From contig NZ_JAKWBL010000002.1 of assembly GCF_022513635.1 (NCBI RefSeq), positions 372,001 through 436,000 of the forward strand: DNA of 64,000 bases, in the 5' to 3' direction. Shown piece after piece: positions 1-9,065 of this stretch. The position numbers and the translations under genes are program-made. The stretch's first letter is position 1, and every line of letters begins with the position of its first letter. The notes below the pieces were generated by a model. That model worked only from the letters and a program-made list of their open reading frames with translations. It was not told the DNA's origin and searched no databases. The stretch is from Paraniabella ginsengisoli. GTDB lineage: Bacteria > Bacteroidota > Bacteroidia > Chitinophagales > Chitinophagaceae.

Positions 1-70
1 AAACTCAAAGTCGATACAAAAAAGCTCTTGCTGATTTATGATAGCCTGATTTTGGAAGTGTTTTAAGTAA

Positions 71-310
71 AATCAAAATTCCGCATCTTCAATAATATTT
101 GATGAAGAAGCTATTCGCCAGCTACAGGTTTTTTCGCTTATGGATGTGATGAATGCATTGCCTGGCCGCAAAACAGTTGCCCCTGATTTACAAACACCTC
201 AAACCATAATGCTAAGAACCAGTGCAGGTGGTGCGGATGCTATGAATAACTCTTTTGGAATTGCTGTATTTATTGATGGTGTGCGTATTAGTGCGGCATC
301 AAATATTTGA
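71..310 (+). pseudogene. TonB-dependent receptor plug-domain remnant
   Basis: An open frame of about 79 codons with no start codon reads like the plug domain of a SusC/CirA-type TonB-dependent outer-membrane receptor. Visible pieces are DVMNALPG, TIMLRTSAGG and FGIAVFIDGVRIS, which match the usual plug sequence around the LxxxPGV and VxxDGV motifs. A full receptor has 700-1100 residues, so the signal peptide, most of the plug and the whole beta-barrel are absent. The frame stops at TGA 308-310. This is decay or rearrangement rather than a homopolymer slip, because no frame carries the rest of the receptor. Confidence 0.6.
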
Positions 311-418
311 TTATTTAGTAGAAAATAATTTGAGTAGGATAGCGTACTTTCAGGGTGAAGTTGAAAAACGAAAAAAGCGATTAATGAACAGTAAAGTATA
401 AAAAGTATTGACCATAAA

Positions 419-862
419 ATGAAGCAGTTTTTTAAGGAGTTATTTGAATATAATCACTTTTGCAACCAAAAGTTGTGGAACTTTTTGAATGTGAATTCAG
501 ACAAAAGTTTGGAGACTCCGATTAAGTTATATAGCCATATTTTGAACGCACATCAAATTTGGAATAATAGAATTGCATTTAAGCAAGCATCTTTTGGCAT
601 TTGGGAAATTCATCCTGCTCAGAATTGGAAGGGGATTGAACAGATAAACTTTAACCATTCTTTACTAATAATTGAGGAGTTCAACCTTGACAACCCCATT
701 AATTATGCAAACACAAAGGGGCAGATTTTCAACCAATGTATTAAGGATATACTTTTCCATGTTATTAATCATTCGACCTATCATCGGGGACAAATCGCGA
801 CTAACCTTCGGCAAAGTGGTCTTGAGCCATTGGTGACGGATTATATTCTCTATAAAATGTGA
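419..862 (+). CDS. DinB-family protein (putative metal-dependent)
   Basis: A 147-residue protein of the DinB/YfiT four-helix-bundle superfamily. Members bind a divalent metal through three histidines and include thiol-dependent transferases; the substrate cannot be told here. The expected residues are visible: His40 or His45 in the second helix region (YSHILNAHQIW) and a C-terminal HxxxHxxxH cluster at His114, His118 and His122 followed by RGQ, the family hallmark. Length is normal. The ATG at 419 is the first in frame. It follows a patch of gene debris and has no co-directional close neighbour, so it is probably transcribed alone. Confidence 0.85.
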   Translation: MKQFFKELFEYNHFCNQKLWNFLNVNSDKSLETPIKLYSHILNAHQIWNNRIAFKQASFGIWEIHPAQNWKGIEQINFNHSLLIIEEFNLDNPINYANTKGQIFNQCIKDILFHVINHSTYHRGQIATNLRQSGLEPLVTDYILYKM

Positions 863-1159
863 TCATTTGTAAAATGACAATATTATTTCTTTAATCATAT
901 TGTTGATATAGTACCGCAGTTTTAAAACTACAAGTCAACTAATATTTAAAGTCAGGCATTATTGAGGCATGATAGATTGTACTGATTAGTAATATCTATT
1001 TTTTCTCTTAATTAGAATCGCTTGCTTAAAAAAGAAAACACTATTTTCGAGATTCCCAGTAATGAATAATGGCAGCCGAACTGCAATTCTCTAAAATATT
1101 TAAGGGCGGTAAAACAAAGACACGTAACGTTGCTGTGTTGGGGTTAAATAAATCTATTT

Positions 1160-1618
1160 ATGTTAGTAATAAACAATTTCGAAGAGTATAAATCATATGT
1201 AGGAAAGGAATTAGGCTTCTCTGACTGGCATAGAATAGATCAAGATCAAATCGATAGGTTCGCAGATGCAACATTAGATCATCAATGGATTCATGTTGAT
1301 CAGGAAAGAGCATCGAAAGAAGGCCCCTTTAAAGTTACAATTGCACATGGTTATTTAACGTTATCGTTAATTCCATATTTGTGGAAACAGATTGCAGATG
1401 TACGCAATCTTAAAATGGAAATAAACTATGGTATAGAGAATCTTAAATTTGGCCAGCCTGTGTTAGTAGATAGCGATGTGCAACTGATCGCTAAGCTTAA
1501 ATCGATTATCAACCTGAAAGGAATTACTAAAGTTGTTATTGAAGCTATTCTTACCATTAAAAACGAAACAAAACCTGCCTATGTTGGCGATGTAGTATTT
1601 CTGTATCATTTTATATAG
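1160..1618 (+). CDS. MaoC-family (R)-specific enoyl-CoA hydratase-like protein
   Basis: A 152-residue single-hotdog protein of the MaoC/PhaJ hydratase family, which hydrates trans-2-enoyl-CoA to (R)-3-hydroxyacyl-CoA. The hydratase-2 signature is present at residues 34-47, FADATLDHQWIHVD, giving the catalytic Asp40/His45 dyad at the canonical five-residue spacing. It is followed by PFKxTIAHGYLTLSL, the second family motif, where the AHG segment lines the active site. Length matches stand-alone PhaJ-type enzymes. No polyhydroxyalkanoate or fatty-acid genes sit next to it, so the pathway is open. Confidence 0.88.
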   Translation: MLVINNFEEYKSYVGKELGFSDWHRIDQDQIDRFADATLDHQWIHVDQERASKEGPFKVTIAHGYLTLSLIPYLWKQIADVRNLKMEINYGIENLKFGQPVLVDSDVQLIAKLKSIINLKGITKVVIEAILTIKNETKPAYVGDVVFLYHFI

Positions 1619-1718
1619 TTGAAGGACTTGCTTCACTTAAAATATGCAAAGAACAATTAAACGAGGAAATCAAGGAGGTTGTTAGGTTGTGGCTTGGCCG
1701 TCACTATTATATCAAATA

Positions 1719-1756
1719 AAAAGCAGCGTGTATCAATTGACGCACGCTGCTTTTTT
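1719..1756. terminator. Bidirectional hairpin terminator
   Basis: A perfect 12-bp stem (AAAAGCAGCGTG at 1719-1730 pairing with 1743-1754) around a 12-nt loop, with A and T runs on its two flanks. It lies between the MaoC gene and the convergent hypothetical gene, so it can serve both strands. Confidence 0.8.
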
Positions 1757-1771
1757 AGGAAGGGACAAAGA

Positions 1772-2044
1772 TTAATTAGTTGGTCGGGTTTCTCTGTACA
1801 CGAATTCTTCAATAAGATCAAATAGTGTGCTTCCGCTTCTTTCCATGTTGGCGTTTTCAAACTTATCAGTTAACTCTATCGCCATATTATACATGTCGGG
1901 TGTAGCACTTCGGTCGAGCATTTGAGAAAAATTTTTGGATTGCTTTCCCTCCTGCAAATCTCTTAAATAACACAATGCTTCAACTACTTCAAAATGTGTT
2001 TTTTGCCAGGAATCAAAGCCGCGTGGAAAATGATGTTCAGACAT
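1772..2044 (-). CDS. Conserved hypothetical protein (90 aa)
   Basis: A 90-residue, mostly helical soluble protein that I do not assign to a family. It begins MSEHHFPRGFDSWQKTHFEVVEAL and ends with FVYRETRPTN. It has no signal peptide, membrane segment or cysteine cluster. The amino-acid composition is protein-like, the ATG lies just upstream of an AT-rich leader, and a strong hairpin terminator follows at 1719-1756, which supports a real gene. Function unknown. Confidence 0.6.
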   Translation of the reverse strand: MSEHHFPRGFDSWQKTHFEVVEALCYLRDLQEGKQSKNFSQMLDRSATPDMYNMAIELTDKFENANMERSGSTLFDLIEEFVYRETRPTN

Positions 2045-2135
2045 AGCAAGTCGTTTTAAGTTATTAGATTATTTATCTATCTAAAATACTACAATTCGCG
2101 TAAACTTCTGCTTAGAGTTTGTTAAGTTTTAGCGG

Positions 2136-2777
2136 CTAGCCTCTTATGGCGGTTATAAAATTCTGTAATACATTTATTTCTCCTTTTAATGATACGAACA
2201 GCAGCGTATAAGCAATTCCAAAGATAGCGCCCCACAAATGTGCGCCATGGTTGATGTTTCCACCGCCCTGCTTATTTAAATAGGCAGAGATCCCTAAATA
2301 GATCAATCCGAAAATCCACCCCCGAATAGGTATAAAGAAAAAACTGATTTGCATTGTTGGATATAACACAATACAGGAAAAGATTATTGCCGAAACTGCT
2401 CCCGATGCACCTAAGCTTCTGAAATGATAATCATCTTTGTGTTTAAAGTAATCCGGCACGCTCGAAATGATGAGTCCCCCGATGTACAGCATGATAAAGT
2501 AAAAGGGTGCTTCATTTCCAAATATATCAGGATTTGCAAATAAACCCTTTTCCAATCCTATGCCGAAAGTATAAAATGCCAGCATATTAAATGCCAAATG
2601 CATAAAATCGGCATGAATAAAACCGCAGGTAATAAAGCGGTAATATTGATTTCTTTTAGAAATAGCAGGCCCGTAAAAAATAAGATCCTCAATAACTTTT
2701 TGACTATTAAAGCCCAAAAGAGAAACAATAACTGTGATAGCAGTGATCACAAGGGTAATAGAAAATGTAAAATCCAT
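2136..2777 (-). CDS. Rhomboid-family intramembrane serine protease
   Basis: Polytopic membrane protein of about 213 residues in the rhomboid family, which cleaves transmembrane substrates inside the bilayer. Three hallmarks are visible: HADFMHLAFNM in the TM2 region, the GASG nucleophile box (SLGASGAVSA) in TM4, and the HGAHLWGAIFG segment in TM6 carrying the catalytic histidine. I place the start at MDFTFSITLV (ATG 2777) rather than an ATG 51 bases upstream, because the N-terminus then begins directly with the first membrane helix. The substrate is unknown. Confidence 0.88.
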   Translation of the reverse strand: MDFTFSITLVITAITVIVSLLGFNSQKVIEDLIFYGPAISKRNQYYRFITCGFIHADFMHLAFNMLAFYTFGIGLEKGLFANPDIFGNEAPFYFIMLYIGGLIISSVPDYFKHKDDYHFRSLGASGAVSAIIFSCIVLYPTMQISFFFIPIRGWIFGLIYLGISAYLNKQGGGNINHGAHLWGAIFGIAYTLLFVSLKGEINVLQNFITAIRG

Positions 2778-2894
2778 CGAATAAAAGTATAGTTTATAAA
2801 TTGAATGAGCAATTAATGCAATGTACAATGTTCGAATTAGAATGTGCGAATACGTTTACAACTACTAAGCTAGAGCCTGAAAAGTATAAACATA

Positions 2895-4715
2895 TCAGTC
2901 TGTTCCTTGTTGTTGTGAGTAAAGCTTGGAATAAAAGCCTCCTTCAATTTTCATAAGTTCTGCATGTGTGCCTTGTTCTACGATTTTACCATCGTCCAGA
3001 ACAATGATCCTATCAAAATTGAGTAACGAAAACACTCTGTGTGTGATGATAATTGCTGTTTTGTCAGTAAGATATTTATTAAGCCGGCCCATAATTTCCT
3101 TCTCCGTTTTAGCATCAACGGCACTTAAACAATCATCAAAAATTATCAGCGCTGGATCTTTGATCAGTGCACGTGCGATAGATATCCGCTGTTTCTGTCC
3201 GCCGCTCAACGTTACGCCACGTTCTCCAATCAGTGTTTCATAACCGTTGGCAAATCCTTCAATTTCCTTGTCAACGCCAGCGATCTGTGCTGCTTCTATA
3301 ACAGCATCTTTCTTTGCATTTGGAATACCAAATCTGATGTTGTTTTCTACGGTATCGCTAAATAGAAAAACGTCCTGTGGTACATAACTTATTTGGCTGC
3401 GTAGCGTGGATAATTTAATATTATCAATAGCCACATCATCCATACTTATTTGTCCCTTTTCCACGTTGTACATGCGTAGTAGGAGTTGAGCAATTGTAGA
3501 TTTTCCACTTCCGGTGCGCCCTGTAATCGCAACCTTTTCACCTTTGTTGATCTGTAAATTAAAATCTTTCAAAGCTTCTATCCCGGTATCTGGATAGGTA
3601 AATGTTACATGTTCAAATTTCACATTTCCGTTCAATTGTACATCTGTTGCTGAGTTATTGTCTCTAACCTCCGGTTCAATATCTAAAAACTCATTCAACC
3701 TTTTTTGGGATGCCGCAGCCCGCTGCACCATGCTAGCGGTTAATCCAATGGCGCTAACAGGAAAAGTGAGCATATTTACATATACTATAAATTCTACTAT
3801 GGTGCCTAAACTAATGTTGTGTTCATTATTAATATAATAAAGCCCGCCAATCATTATAGTTAAGAGCGTACTTAAACCAATCAGCAGATTTATAGATGGA
3901 AAGTAGATCGCTTCAGTCTTAGCAAGGCTAACTGCATTTTGCCGATAGCGTTCAGTATTGTTTTTAAAAAACTAAGCATGGCACTTTCCTGCACAAAGGA
4001 CTTGATCACTCTTATGCCTGAATAGGATTCCTGTGCATTTGTTGTCAGGTCAGACAAAGCTTCCTGTATCCGTTCGCTTTTTTATGTATAGTACTGTTGA
4101 CAAAATAGATGATGATAGCAAGTATGGGCAATGGCATCAATACATATAACGTTAACTCCTTACTACTTTGTAGCATAAAAAAAACACTCAAAGCAATTAC
4201 CGAAACCAAGTTGACAATATACATAATGGCTGGTCCGGTAAATATTCTTACACGGCTAACATCTTCGGCTATACGATTCATCATGTCGCCGATATTATGA
4301 CGCTTGAAAAATAAACTATCAAGATTTTGATACTTTGTATATACTTCATTTTTTTGATCATACTCTATATGCCTGCTCATTACAATAATAGTTTGACGCA
4401 TTAAGAACATGAAGAAACTTCTTAGTAATGCAAGAACTAAAATAACAATGCTGGCTATGATAACTACCTGAGCAACGCTTCTTTGCGATCCGATCAAACC
4501 TATCACTTTTCTCACTAAAATATCGTAACCATTATCGCCAATTGTGGATGTGTTTTTGTGAATGAAAGCGCATTGTCAACGTAGTTAATGATGTATCGCA
4601 TCAACTGTGGAGAAAGCACATTGAAATAATTGGATAAAACAACAAATAAAATTCCCGCGCTTAACCTTACCCTGTATTTCAAAAAATATTTACCTAAAGC
4701 CCTTAAATGACGCAT
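2895..4715 (-). CDS. ABC transporter, fused permease/ATPase (MsbA-like), frameshifted
   Basis: One gene of about 600 codons in three frames. The N-terminal half carries the six-helix exporter membrane domain, starting MRHLRALGKYF at ATG 4715 with helices such as LSAGILFVVLSNYF. The C-terminal half is a full ATPase with Walker A GRTGSGKST, signature LSGGQKQR, Walker B ALIIFDDCLSA and the H-loop IIITHR. Frames change near 4517 (one T missing in a T run), near 4075 (one A missing in HKK) and near 3970 (one T missing). Restoring these bases gives an uninterrupted exporter half-unit that would act as a homodimer. The substrate is not deducible. Confidence 0.85.
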
Positions 4716-4866
4716 AAGTGCAAGGTAATGTTTTGTGTACTTTTGTTGAACAATTATTACAATTTGTTGAGCAATCATTATACATCTCACCTCGCGTATA
4801 AGTTTTTAAATTTTTTGCTTCAATTCCATAAACATATTTATTATCTTGTCTATATATATAATCTAA

Positions 4867-6060
4867 ATGGTAAAAGAATTAAGACAACAGTTTAATAAGA
4901 GTTTTACACAGCAGAAATATGAAGCATTTTTTAATGATCTCAATACTGCGCATTCATCGCTACAATTCAGGCCAGCCGAAACACCCGTTTTTGTTCCAAA
5001 GCATTTTCATAAACAAATGATAAGTGCGTGTGAAAGTATCATTGATGTTATATTAAAGCCTGATTTTAAAGAACTCACCGAAAATTCAATTCCTAAAGAT
5101 TTAAGAGTTAAAAATGAGGATGATTACCCAGGTTGTCTTACGTTTGATTTTGGTGTTTGCATCAATGATCATAACAAGCTGGAGCCACAGCTTATTGAAA
5201 TGCAGGCATTCCCCACACTGTTCGCCTACGAGGTATTGCTGGATGATACATTCTATAAGCATTTTGAAGCACCTTCTAATTATTCAAGCTATCTGGGAGC
5301 GTTAAGCAAAGATTCTTATCTTAAATTATTGAAGGATCTTATTCTAAAAAACCATGCACCTGAAAATGTGATCTTACTGGAGATATTCCCTGACAAACAA
5401 AAAACAAATATTGACTTCTATTGTACACAGGACTACTTGGGAATAAAACCCGTGTGTGTTACGGAGCTCATAAAAAAAGGAAAAGAGCTTTATTATTTTA
5501 ATGGAGGTAAGGAAACGTTGATCAAAAGAATTTACAATCGTGTCATTTTTGATGAATTATTGCAGCAGGAAGAGTGGGTACAGGAAAAAGCAAAAGTATT
5601 ATTTGAAGATATTGATGTTGAGTGGATGCCGCATCCCAATTGGTTTTATCGTATTAGTAAATATACTTTGCCACTCATTAAGCATCCCAATATTCCGGAA
5701 ACCAACTTCTTAAACAAAATTGAAAAAATACCTTCGGATCTGGAAAACTATGTATTAAAGCCACTATTTTCCTTTGCCGGCCAAGGCGTTGTAATTGATG
5801 TTACAAATGAAGATATTGAGAAAATTGAAGATCGTGAGAACTGGATATTACAACGTAAAGTGCAATATGCTTCGGTTATAGAAACGTTGGATGAGCCTGC
5901 GAAAGCGGAGATCCGGATTTTTTATTTTTGGCCAGATAAAGCGGATCGGCCCATTCCTACCAATAATCTTGTCAGATTAAGCAAGGGTAAAATGATCGGC
6001 GTTCGATACAACAAAGATAAAAGCTGGACTGGTGGCACCTTTGGATTATTTGAACGATAG
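4867..6060 (+). CDS. Conserved protein of unknown function, 397 aa, possible ATP-grasp fold
   Basis: An intact soluble protein of 397 residues with no signal peptide or membrane helix. I do not recognise a named family. The C-terminal third (residues about 290-397) has features seen in ATP-grasp enzymes: YVLKPLFSFAGQGVV resembles the lysine plus glycine-rich loop that holds ATP, and an acidic/arginine segment AEIRIFYFW follows. The fold is a suggestion only. It is divergent from the ABC exporter and is followed 57 bases later by the ROK kinase on the same strand, so the two may be co-transcribed. Confidence 0.75.
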   Translation: MVKELRQQFNKSFTQQKYEAFFNDLNTAHSSLQFRPAETPVFVPKHFHKQMISACESIIDVILKPDFKELTENSIPKDLRVKNEDDYPGCLTFDFGVCINDHNKLEPQLIEMQAFPTLFAYEVLLDDTFYKHFEAPSNYSSYLGALSKDSYLKLLKDLILKNHAPENVILLEIFPDKQKTNIDFYCTQDYLGIKPVCVTELIKKGKELYYFNGGKETLIKRIYNRVIFDELLQQEEWVQEKAKVLFEDIDVEWMPHPNWFYRISKYTLPLIKHPNIPETNFLNKIEKIPSDLENYVLKPLFSFAGQGVVIDVTNEDIEKIEDRENWILQRKVQYASVIETLDEPAKAEIRIFYFWPDKADRPIPTNNLVRLSKGKMIGVRYNKDKSWTGGTFGLFER

Positions 6061-6117
6061 CTCTCATTCAGTTTGTTTAAATTGCAATACTTTATCCAAC
6101 TTTAAAATGTCAAACAT

Positions 6118-6813
6118 ATGGCAACTAGTGTAACATTATCGATTGATATAGGTGGCTCGAAAATAAAAGCCTGCACACTCAATAAAAATGGTAAAATTTT
6201 ACACGAATACACAAAAATACCAACCCCCAATCCTGCTAATCCTACAAACCTGCTCGCCGCAATTAAAGAGCTTGTAAAGGAGTTTAGATATGATCGTATA
6301 TCTGCAGGTTTTCCTGGTTATGTTAGAGACGGAATTGTACATACGGCTCCAAACCTCGGTACTGAATTTTGGAAGGGAGTGAACCTGGCCGAAGAACTTA
6401 TGGTGACTTTAGGCAAACCGACCCGGGTTATAAATGATGCCGATATGCTGGGACTTGGCTGCGTAAGCGGAAAGGGTTTTGAAATGATGATAACATTAGG
6501 AACTGGCTTTGGCACTGCTTTCTACCTCGATGGTAAAGTGCTTCCCCACCTTGAAGTAGCACATCATCCTATTCATAAAGATCAGGATTATGATGCATTT
6601 ATAGGTGAAGCTACTTACAATGAAATTGGTAAAAAGAAATGGAACAAGCGAATGCAACGGGTGTTATCCATTATGAAAACAGTTTTTAACTACGACAAGT
6701 TATACATTGGCGGCGGATTATCACGGAAATTAGATTTTCAACTTGATGAAAACATTATTTTGGTTGCTAATATTGATGGTATTGATGGCGGGGTAAAACT
6801 TTGGGAGCAATAG
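6118..6813 (+). CDS. ROK-family sugar kinase, polyphosphate-glucokinase-like
   Basis: A 231-residue protein of the ROK/ASKHA kinase superfamily. It has the phosphate-1 motif LSIDIGGSKIK near the start, the catalytic-base region VINDADMLGLG, the phosphate-2 motif TLGTGFGTAF, and the adenosine loop LYIGGGLS near the C-terminus. Length and the LGTGFGTA plus short C-terminus resemble strictly polyphosphate-dependent glucokinases, but the classical ROK zinc-cysteine cluster is absent. The likely role is phosphorylation of glucose or another hexose. Donor (ATP or polyphosphate) is undecided. Confidence 0.82.
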   Translation: MATSVTLSIDIGGSKIKACTLNKNGKILHEYTKIPTPNPANPTNLLAAIKELVKEFRYDRISAGFPGYVRDGIVHTAPNLGTEFWKGVNLAEELMVTLGKPTRVINDADMLGLGCVSGKGFEMMITLGTGFGTAFYLDGKVLPHLEVAHHPIHKDQDYDAFIGEATYNEIGKKKWNKRMQRVLSIMKTVFNYDKLYIGGGLSRKLDFQLDENIILVANIDGIDGGVKLWEQ

Positions 6814-6864
6814 CAAACACCATAGATAACAAACCTTCAGGCTTACATTCACGTTTGTATTGTC

Positions 6865-6872
6865 TACTTTTG
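6865..6872 (+). promoter_or_regulatory. Bacteroidota -7 promoter element TACTTTTG
   Basis: TACTTTTG fits the Bacteroidota consensus TAnnTTTG. It lies 16 bases before the ATG at 6888, so the leader would be only about 10 nt. It also explains why the start is not the longer ATG at 6801 that overlaps the ROK kinase. Confidence 0.55.
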
Positions 6873-6887
6873 CGGCTCTTATTAAAA

Positions 6888-7469
6888 ATGATGGATCAAA
6901 AAGAAAATAACATATTAGGAGAACGCAACAAAGCAAGACTGGAACGTATTGCCAATGTGGCTACACGCTGGATTGGCTCGACAGCTTCATTGCTTGTCCA
7001 TACAGTACTATTTATTATAGCATTTGCCCTTCCGCTTCTACATATATTAAGTTTTGATAAAATGCTTTTGGTGCTTACAACCATTGTATCATTAGAAGCT
7101 ATTTATCTGGCCATTTTTATACAAATGTCCGTTAATAAGAATAGTGAGGATATTGAAGAGATCCAGGAGTATGTAGAAGAAATTCAGGAAGATATCGAGG
7201 AGATTCAGGAAGATGTGGATGAAATTCAGGAAGACGTGGAAGAGATTCAGGAAGATGTAGAAGAGATCCAGGAAGATGTGGAAGAAATTCAGGAAGATGT
7301 AGAAGAAATTCAGGAAGAACTTGATGAAGATGCTGAAGATGGATTAGTTAGCCAGAAAACCGAGGCAGTGCAGGTTTTTAATTCGGTTGATAAAATATCC
7401 AAAATACAACTGCTCATAAATCAACTTCAGAAAGAAATTGAACAATTAAAAGCGCAAAAAATTAGTTAA
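6888..7469 (+). CDS. DUF1003-like membrane protein with heptad-repeat coiled coil
   Basis: About 193 residues. The N-terminal part has two membrane helices (TASLLVHTVLFIIAFALP and LLVLTTIVSLEAIYLAIFI) preceded by a basic ARLERIANVATRWIGS segment. This layout, including the SLEAIYLAIFI helix, resembles DUF1003 proteins. The rest is a very acidic coiled coil made of about ten near-identical seven-residue units of type EEIQEDV, then a leucine/lysine helix (QLLINQLQKEIEQL). It probably sits in the inner membrane with a long cytoplasmic rod. Function unknown. Start chosen from the promoter at 6865 and the tandem ATGs at 6888/6891. Confidence 0.7.
   Translation: MMDQKENNILGERNKARLERIANVATRWIGSTASLLVHTVLFIIAFALPLLHILSFDKMLLVLTTIVSLEAIYLAIFIQMSVNKNSEDIEEIQEYVEEIQEDIEEIQEDVDEIQEDVEEIQEDVEEIQEDVEEIQEDVEEIQEELDEDAEDGLVSQKTEAVQVFNSVDKISKIQLLINQLQKEIEQLKAQKIS
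7144..7326 (+). repeat. In-frame 21-bp tandem repeat (coiled-coil coding)
   Basis: About nine imperfect copies of a 21-base unit (for example GAAGAGATTCAGGAAGATGT) inside the membrane protein gene. Period 21 keeps frame and encodes one heptad per unit. Third-position differences between copies (gaa/gag, att/atc, gat) show the repeat is under protein-level constraint but could still change length by slippage. Confidence 0.9.
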
Positions 7470-7476
7470 TTAACTT

Positions 7477-7641
7477 TTATTCTAAGTTAAAATTAGAATA
7501 TGCGACGTTATCGTTTGATTCTGCTTTCGGAGTAATTGTTTCTGAACTTTTATTTAATACTTGCTGATTATCAAGTACAAATAAGGCTACAGGTGTTGTC
7601 ACTAACAACAATAGGAGTAGCATTTTAGATATTCTATTCAT
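7477..7641 (-). CDS. Small single-span membrane or secreted peptide (54 aa)
   Basis: A 54-residue frame, MNRISKMLLLLLLVTTPVAL then a polar tail ending NFNLE. The N-terminus is a basic start plus a 16-residue hydrophobic stretch, typical of a signal peptide or anchor, without a lipobox cysteine. A TATCTTTG promoter (7706-7713) sits 65 bases upstream in the correct orientation. It lies downstream of trhO on the same strand but has its own promoter. Function unknown. Confidence 0.5.
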   Translation of the reverse strand: MNRISKMLLLLLLVTTPVALFVLDNQQVLNKSSETITPKAESNDNVAYSNFNLE

Positions 7642-7705
7642 ATAAGGTCTAGGTTTAGAGCTTTTGCTTGGATTATAATAAACGCAAAATTCGTTCCAAA
7701 CGCTG

Positions 7706-7713
7706 CAAAGATA
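7706..7713 (-). promoter_or_regulatory. Bacteroidota -7 promoter element TATCTTTG
   Basis: On the minus strand, TATCTTTG fits TAnnTTTG and lies in the gap between trhO and the 54-aa peptide gene, reading toward the latter. The upstream sequence is very AT-rich. Confidence 0.5.
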
Positions 7714-7742
7714 TAAAAAAATGTTATTTTTTTATATCGAAA

Positions 7743-8780
7743 TTAACTTTTTATGGAAAGATTGCCCAGTCGTGATTTAGCCTTATTGAATACATTTCTT
7801 CCCAAATCTATACCACTACGCTGCTCTTTTTGCTGATCTTCTGGCAGATGTATAAATTCTTTACAGTCGTAGCTGCAGCAACCCTCAAATTCTTTTGCGC
7901 ATTCTTCGCACTGAATAAAAAGCAAATGACAGGCATCATTCACACAATTCACATGAGTATCAGCCGGTTTGCCGCATTGATGACATTTAGCAATGATTTC
8001 ATTGGTAACCCTCTCACCCAGCCGCTGATCAAAGACGAAGTTTTTACCGTGAAATTTGTTTGCTAATCCAGACTCCTTTACTTTATTCACATAATTGATA
8101 ATTCCACCTTCCAGGTGAAAAACATTTTTAAAACCTCTATGCAACATATATGCTGACGCTTTCTCGCAACGGATGCCGCCAGTGCAATACATAATGATGT
8201 TTTTATCTTTATGTTGTTCCATCATTTCTACTGCCATGGGTAATTGTTCTCTGAAAGTATCACTCGGAATTTCAATAGCATTTTCGAAATGTCCCACTTC
8301 AAATTCGTAGTGATTACGCATATCGATAATGATAGTTTCCGAATCAGCGGCTAAATCATTAAACTTTTTCGCATCCGCATATTTACCTTTGTTTGCCATA
8401 TTGAATGCGGGGTCTTCAATACCATCAGCCACAATTTTATTACGTACTTTAATATCCAGCACATAAAAAGATTTTCCGTCATCATCAACAGCAATATTAA
8501 GGCGTAAATTATTTAATGCCTGATCTGATTGATAAAGTGTTGTTTTAAATTGATTAAAATAGGCTGATGGAACGCTTATCTGCGCATTAATACCTTCGTG
8601 CGCAATATAAATACGGCCTAAAACATTCAGTTCCGAAAAAATTCTGTAAAGATTATTGCGGAACTGTTGGGGATCTTCAATTTTAAAATAGCAGTAAAAT
8701 GAAAGGGTGGTGCGTGGGGTATTATCCTGTAAAATACGTTCTTTAAGTTCCTTGCGCGAAACTCTGTTATGTAGTGCCAT
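7743..8780 (-). CDS. trhO: tRNA uridine(34) hydroxylase, rhodanese-related
   Basis: An intact 345-residue homologue of TrhO/YceA, which hydroxylates U34 of tRNA anticodons, the prephenate-independent route to 5-hydroxyuridine. The order is an N-terminal alpha/beta domain (residues about 20-110, [10 protein letters not shown] to VRNKIV), a rhodanese domain (about 125-225) with the active loop CTGGIRC and its catalytic cysteine near residue 198, and a C-terminal cysteine-rich zinc-like region ([21 protein letters not shown]). Length is as in the family. A TACTTTTG promoter lies 80 bases upstream, so it is probably transcribed alone. Confidence 0.93.
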   Translation of the reverse strand: MALHNRVSRKELKERILQDNTPRTTLSFYCYFKIEDPQQFRNNLYRIFSELNVLGRIYIAHEGINAQISVPSAYFNQFKTTLYQSDQALNNLRLNIAVDDDGKSFYVLDIKVRNKIVADGIEDPAFNMANKGKYADAKKFNDLAADSETIIIDMRNHYEFEVGHFENAIEIPSDTFREQLPMAVEMMEQHKDKNIIMYCTGGIRCEKASAYMLHRGFKNVFHLEGGIINYVNKVKESGLANKFHGKNFVFDQRLGERVTNEIIAKCHQCGKPADTHVNCVNDACHLLFIQCEECAKEFEGCCSYDCKEFIHLPEDQQKEQRSGIDLGRNVFNKAKSRLGNLSIKS

Positions 8781-8859
8781 GTGTTTGAAATTTGACCACG
8801 CTTATCAGCGGGAATTAATAATAATTGGGCAGTTTCAGGCTGCACCAAATTTCAGACTG

Positions 8860-8867
8860 CAAAAGTA
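8860..8867 (-). promoter_or_regulatory. Bacteroidota -7 promoter element TACTTTTG (trhO)
   Basis: TACTTTTG on the minus strand fits TAnnTTTG and faces trhO with an inferred leader of roughly 70 nt. Confidence 0.45.
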
Positions 8868-9065
8868 ATTATCTGAACCTGGATTTTTAAGATTTATTTG
8901 ATTATGCAGATGGAGTAATCCTAATTCTATTTTATAAATAGTCCGGCACTTTTCACCAAGGCATCAAGCCACATGGCATTATAGGATCTTTATTAGATTA
9001 TTATGCGTATAATCACTATAAAATATCTTCCCAATCTTTTATCCCATAAATCATGGTTCAGAAGT

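Noticed and set aside
1..66. Open frame ending at TAA 64-66
   Set aside because: Only 21 codons at the window edge; could be the 3' end of a gene, but nothing identifies it.
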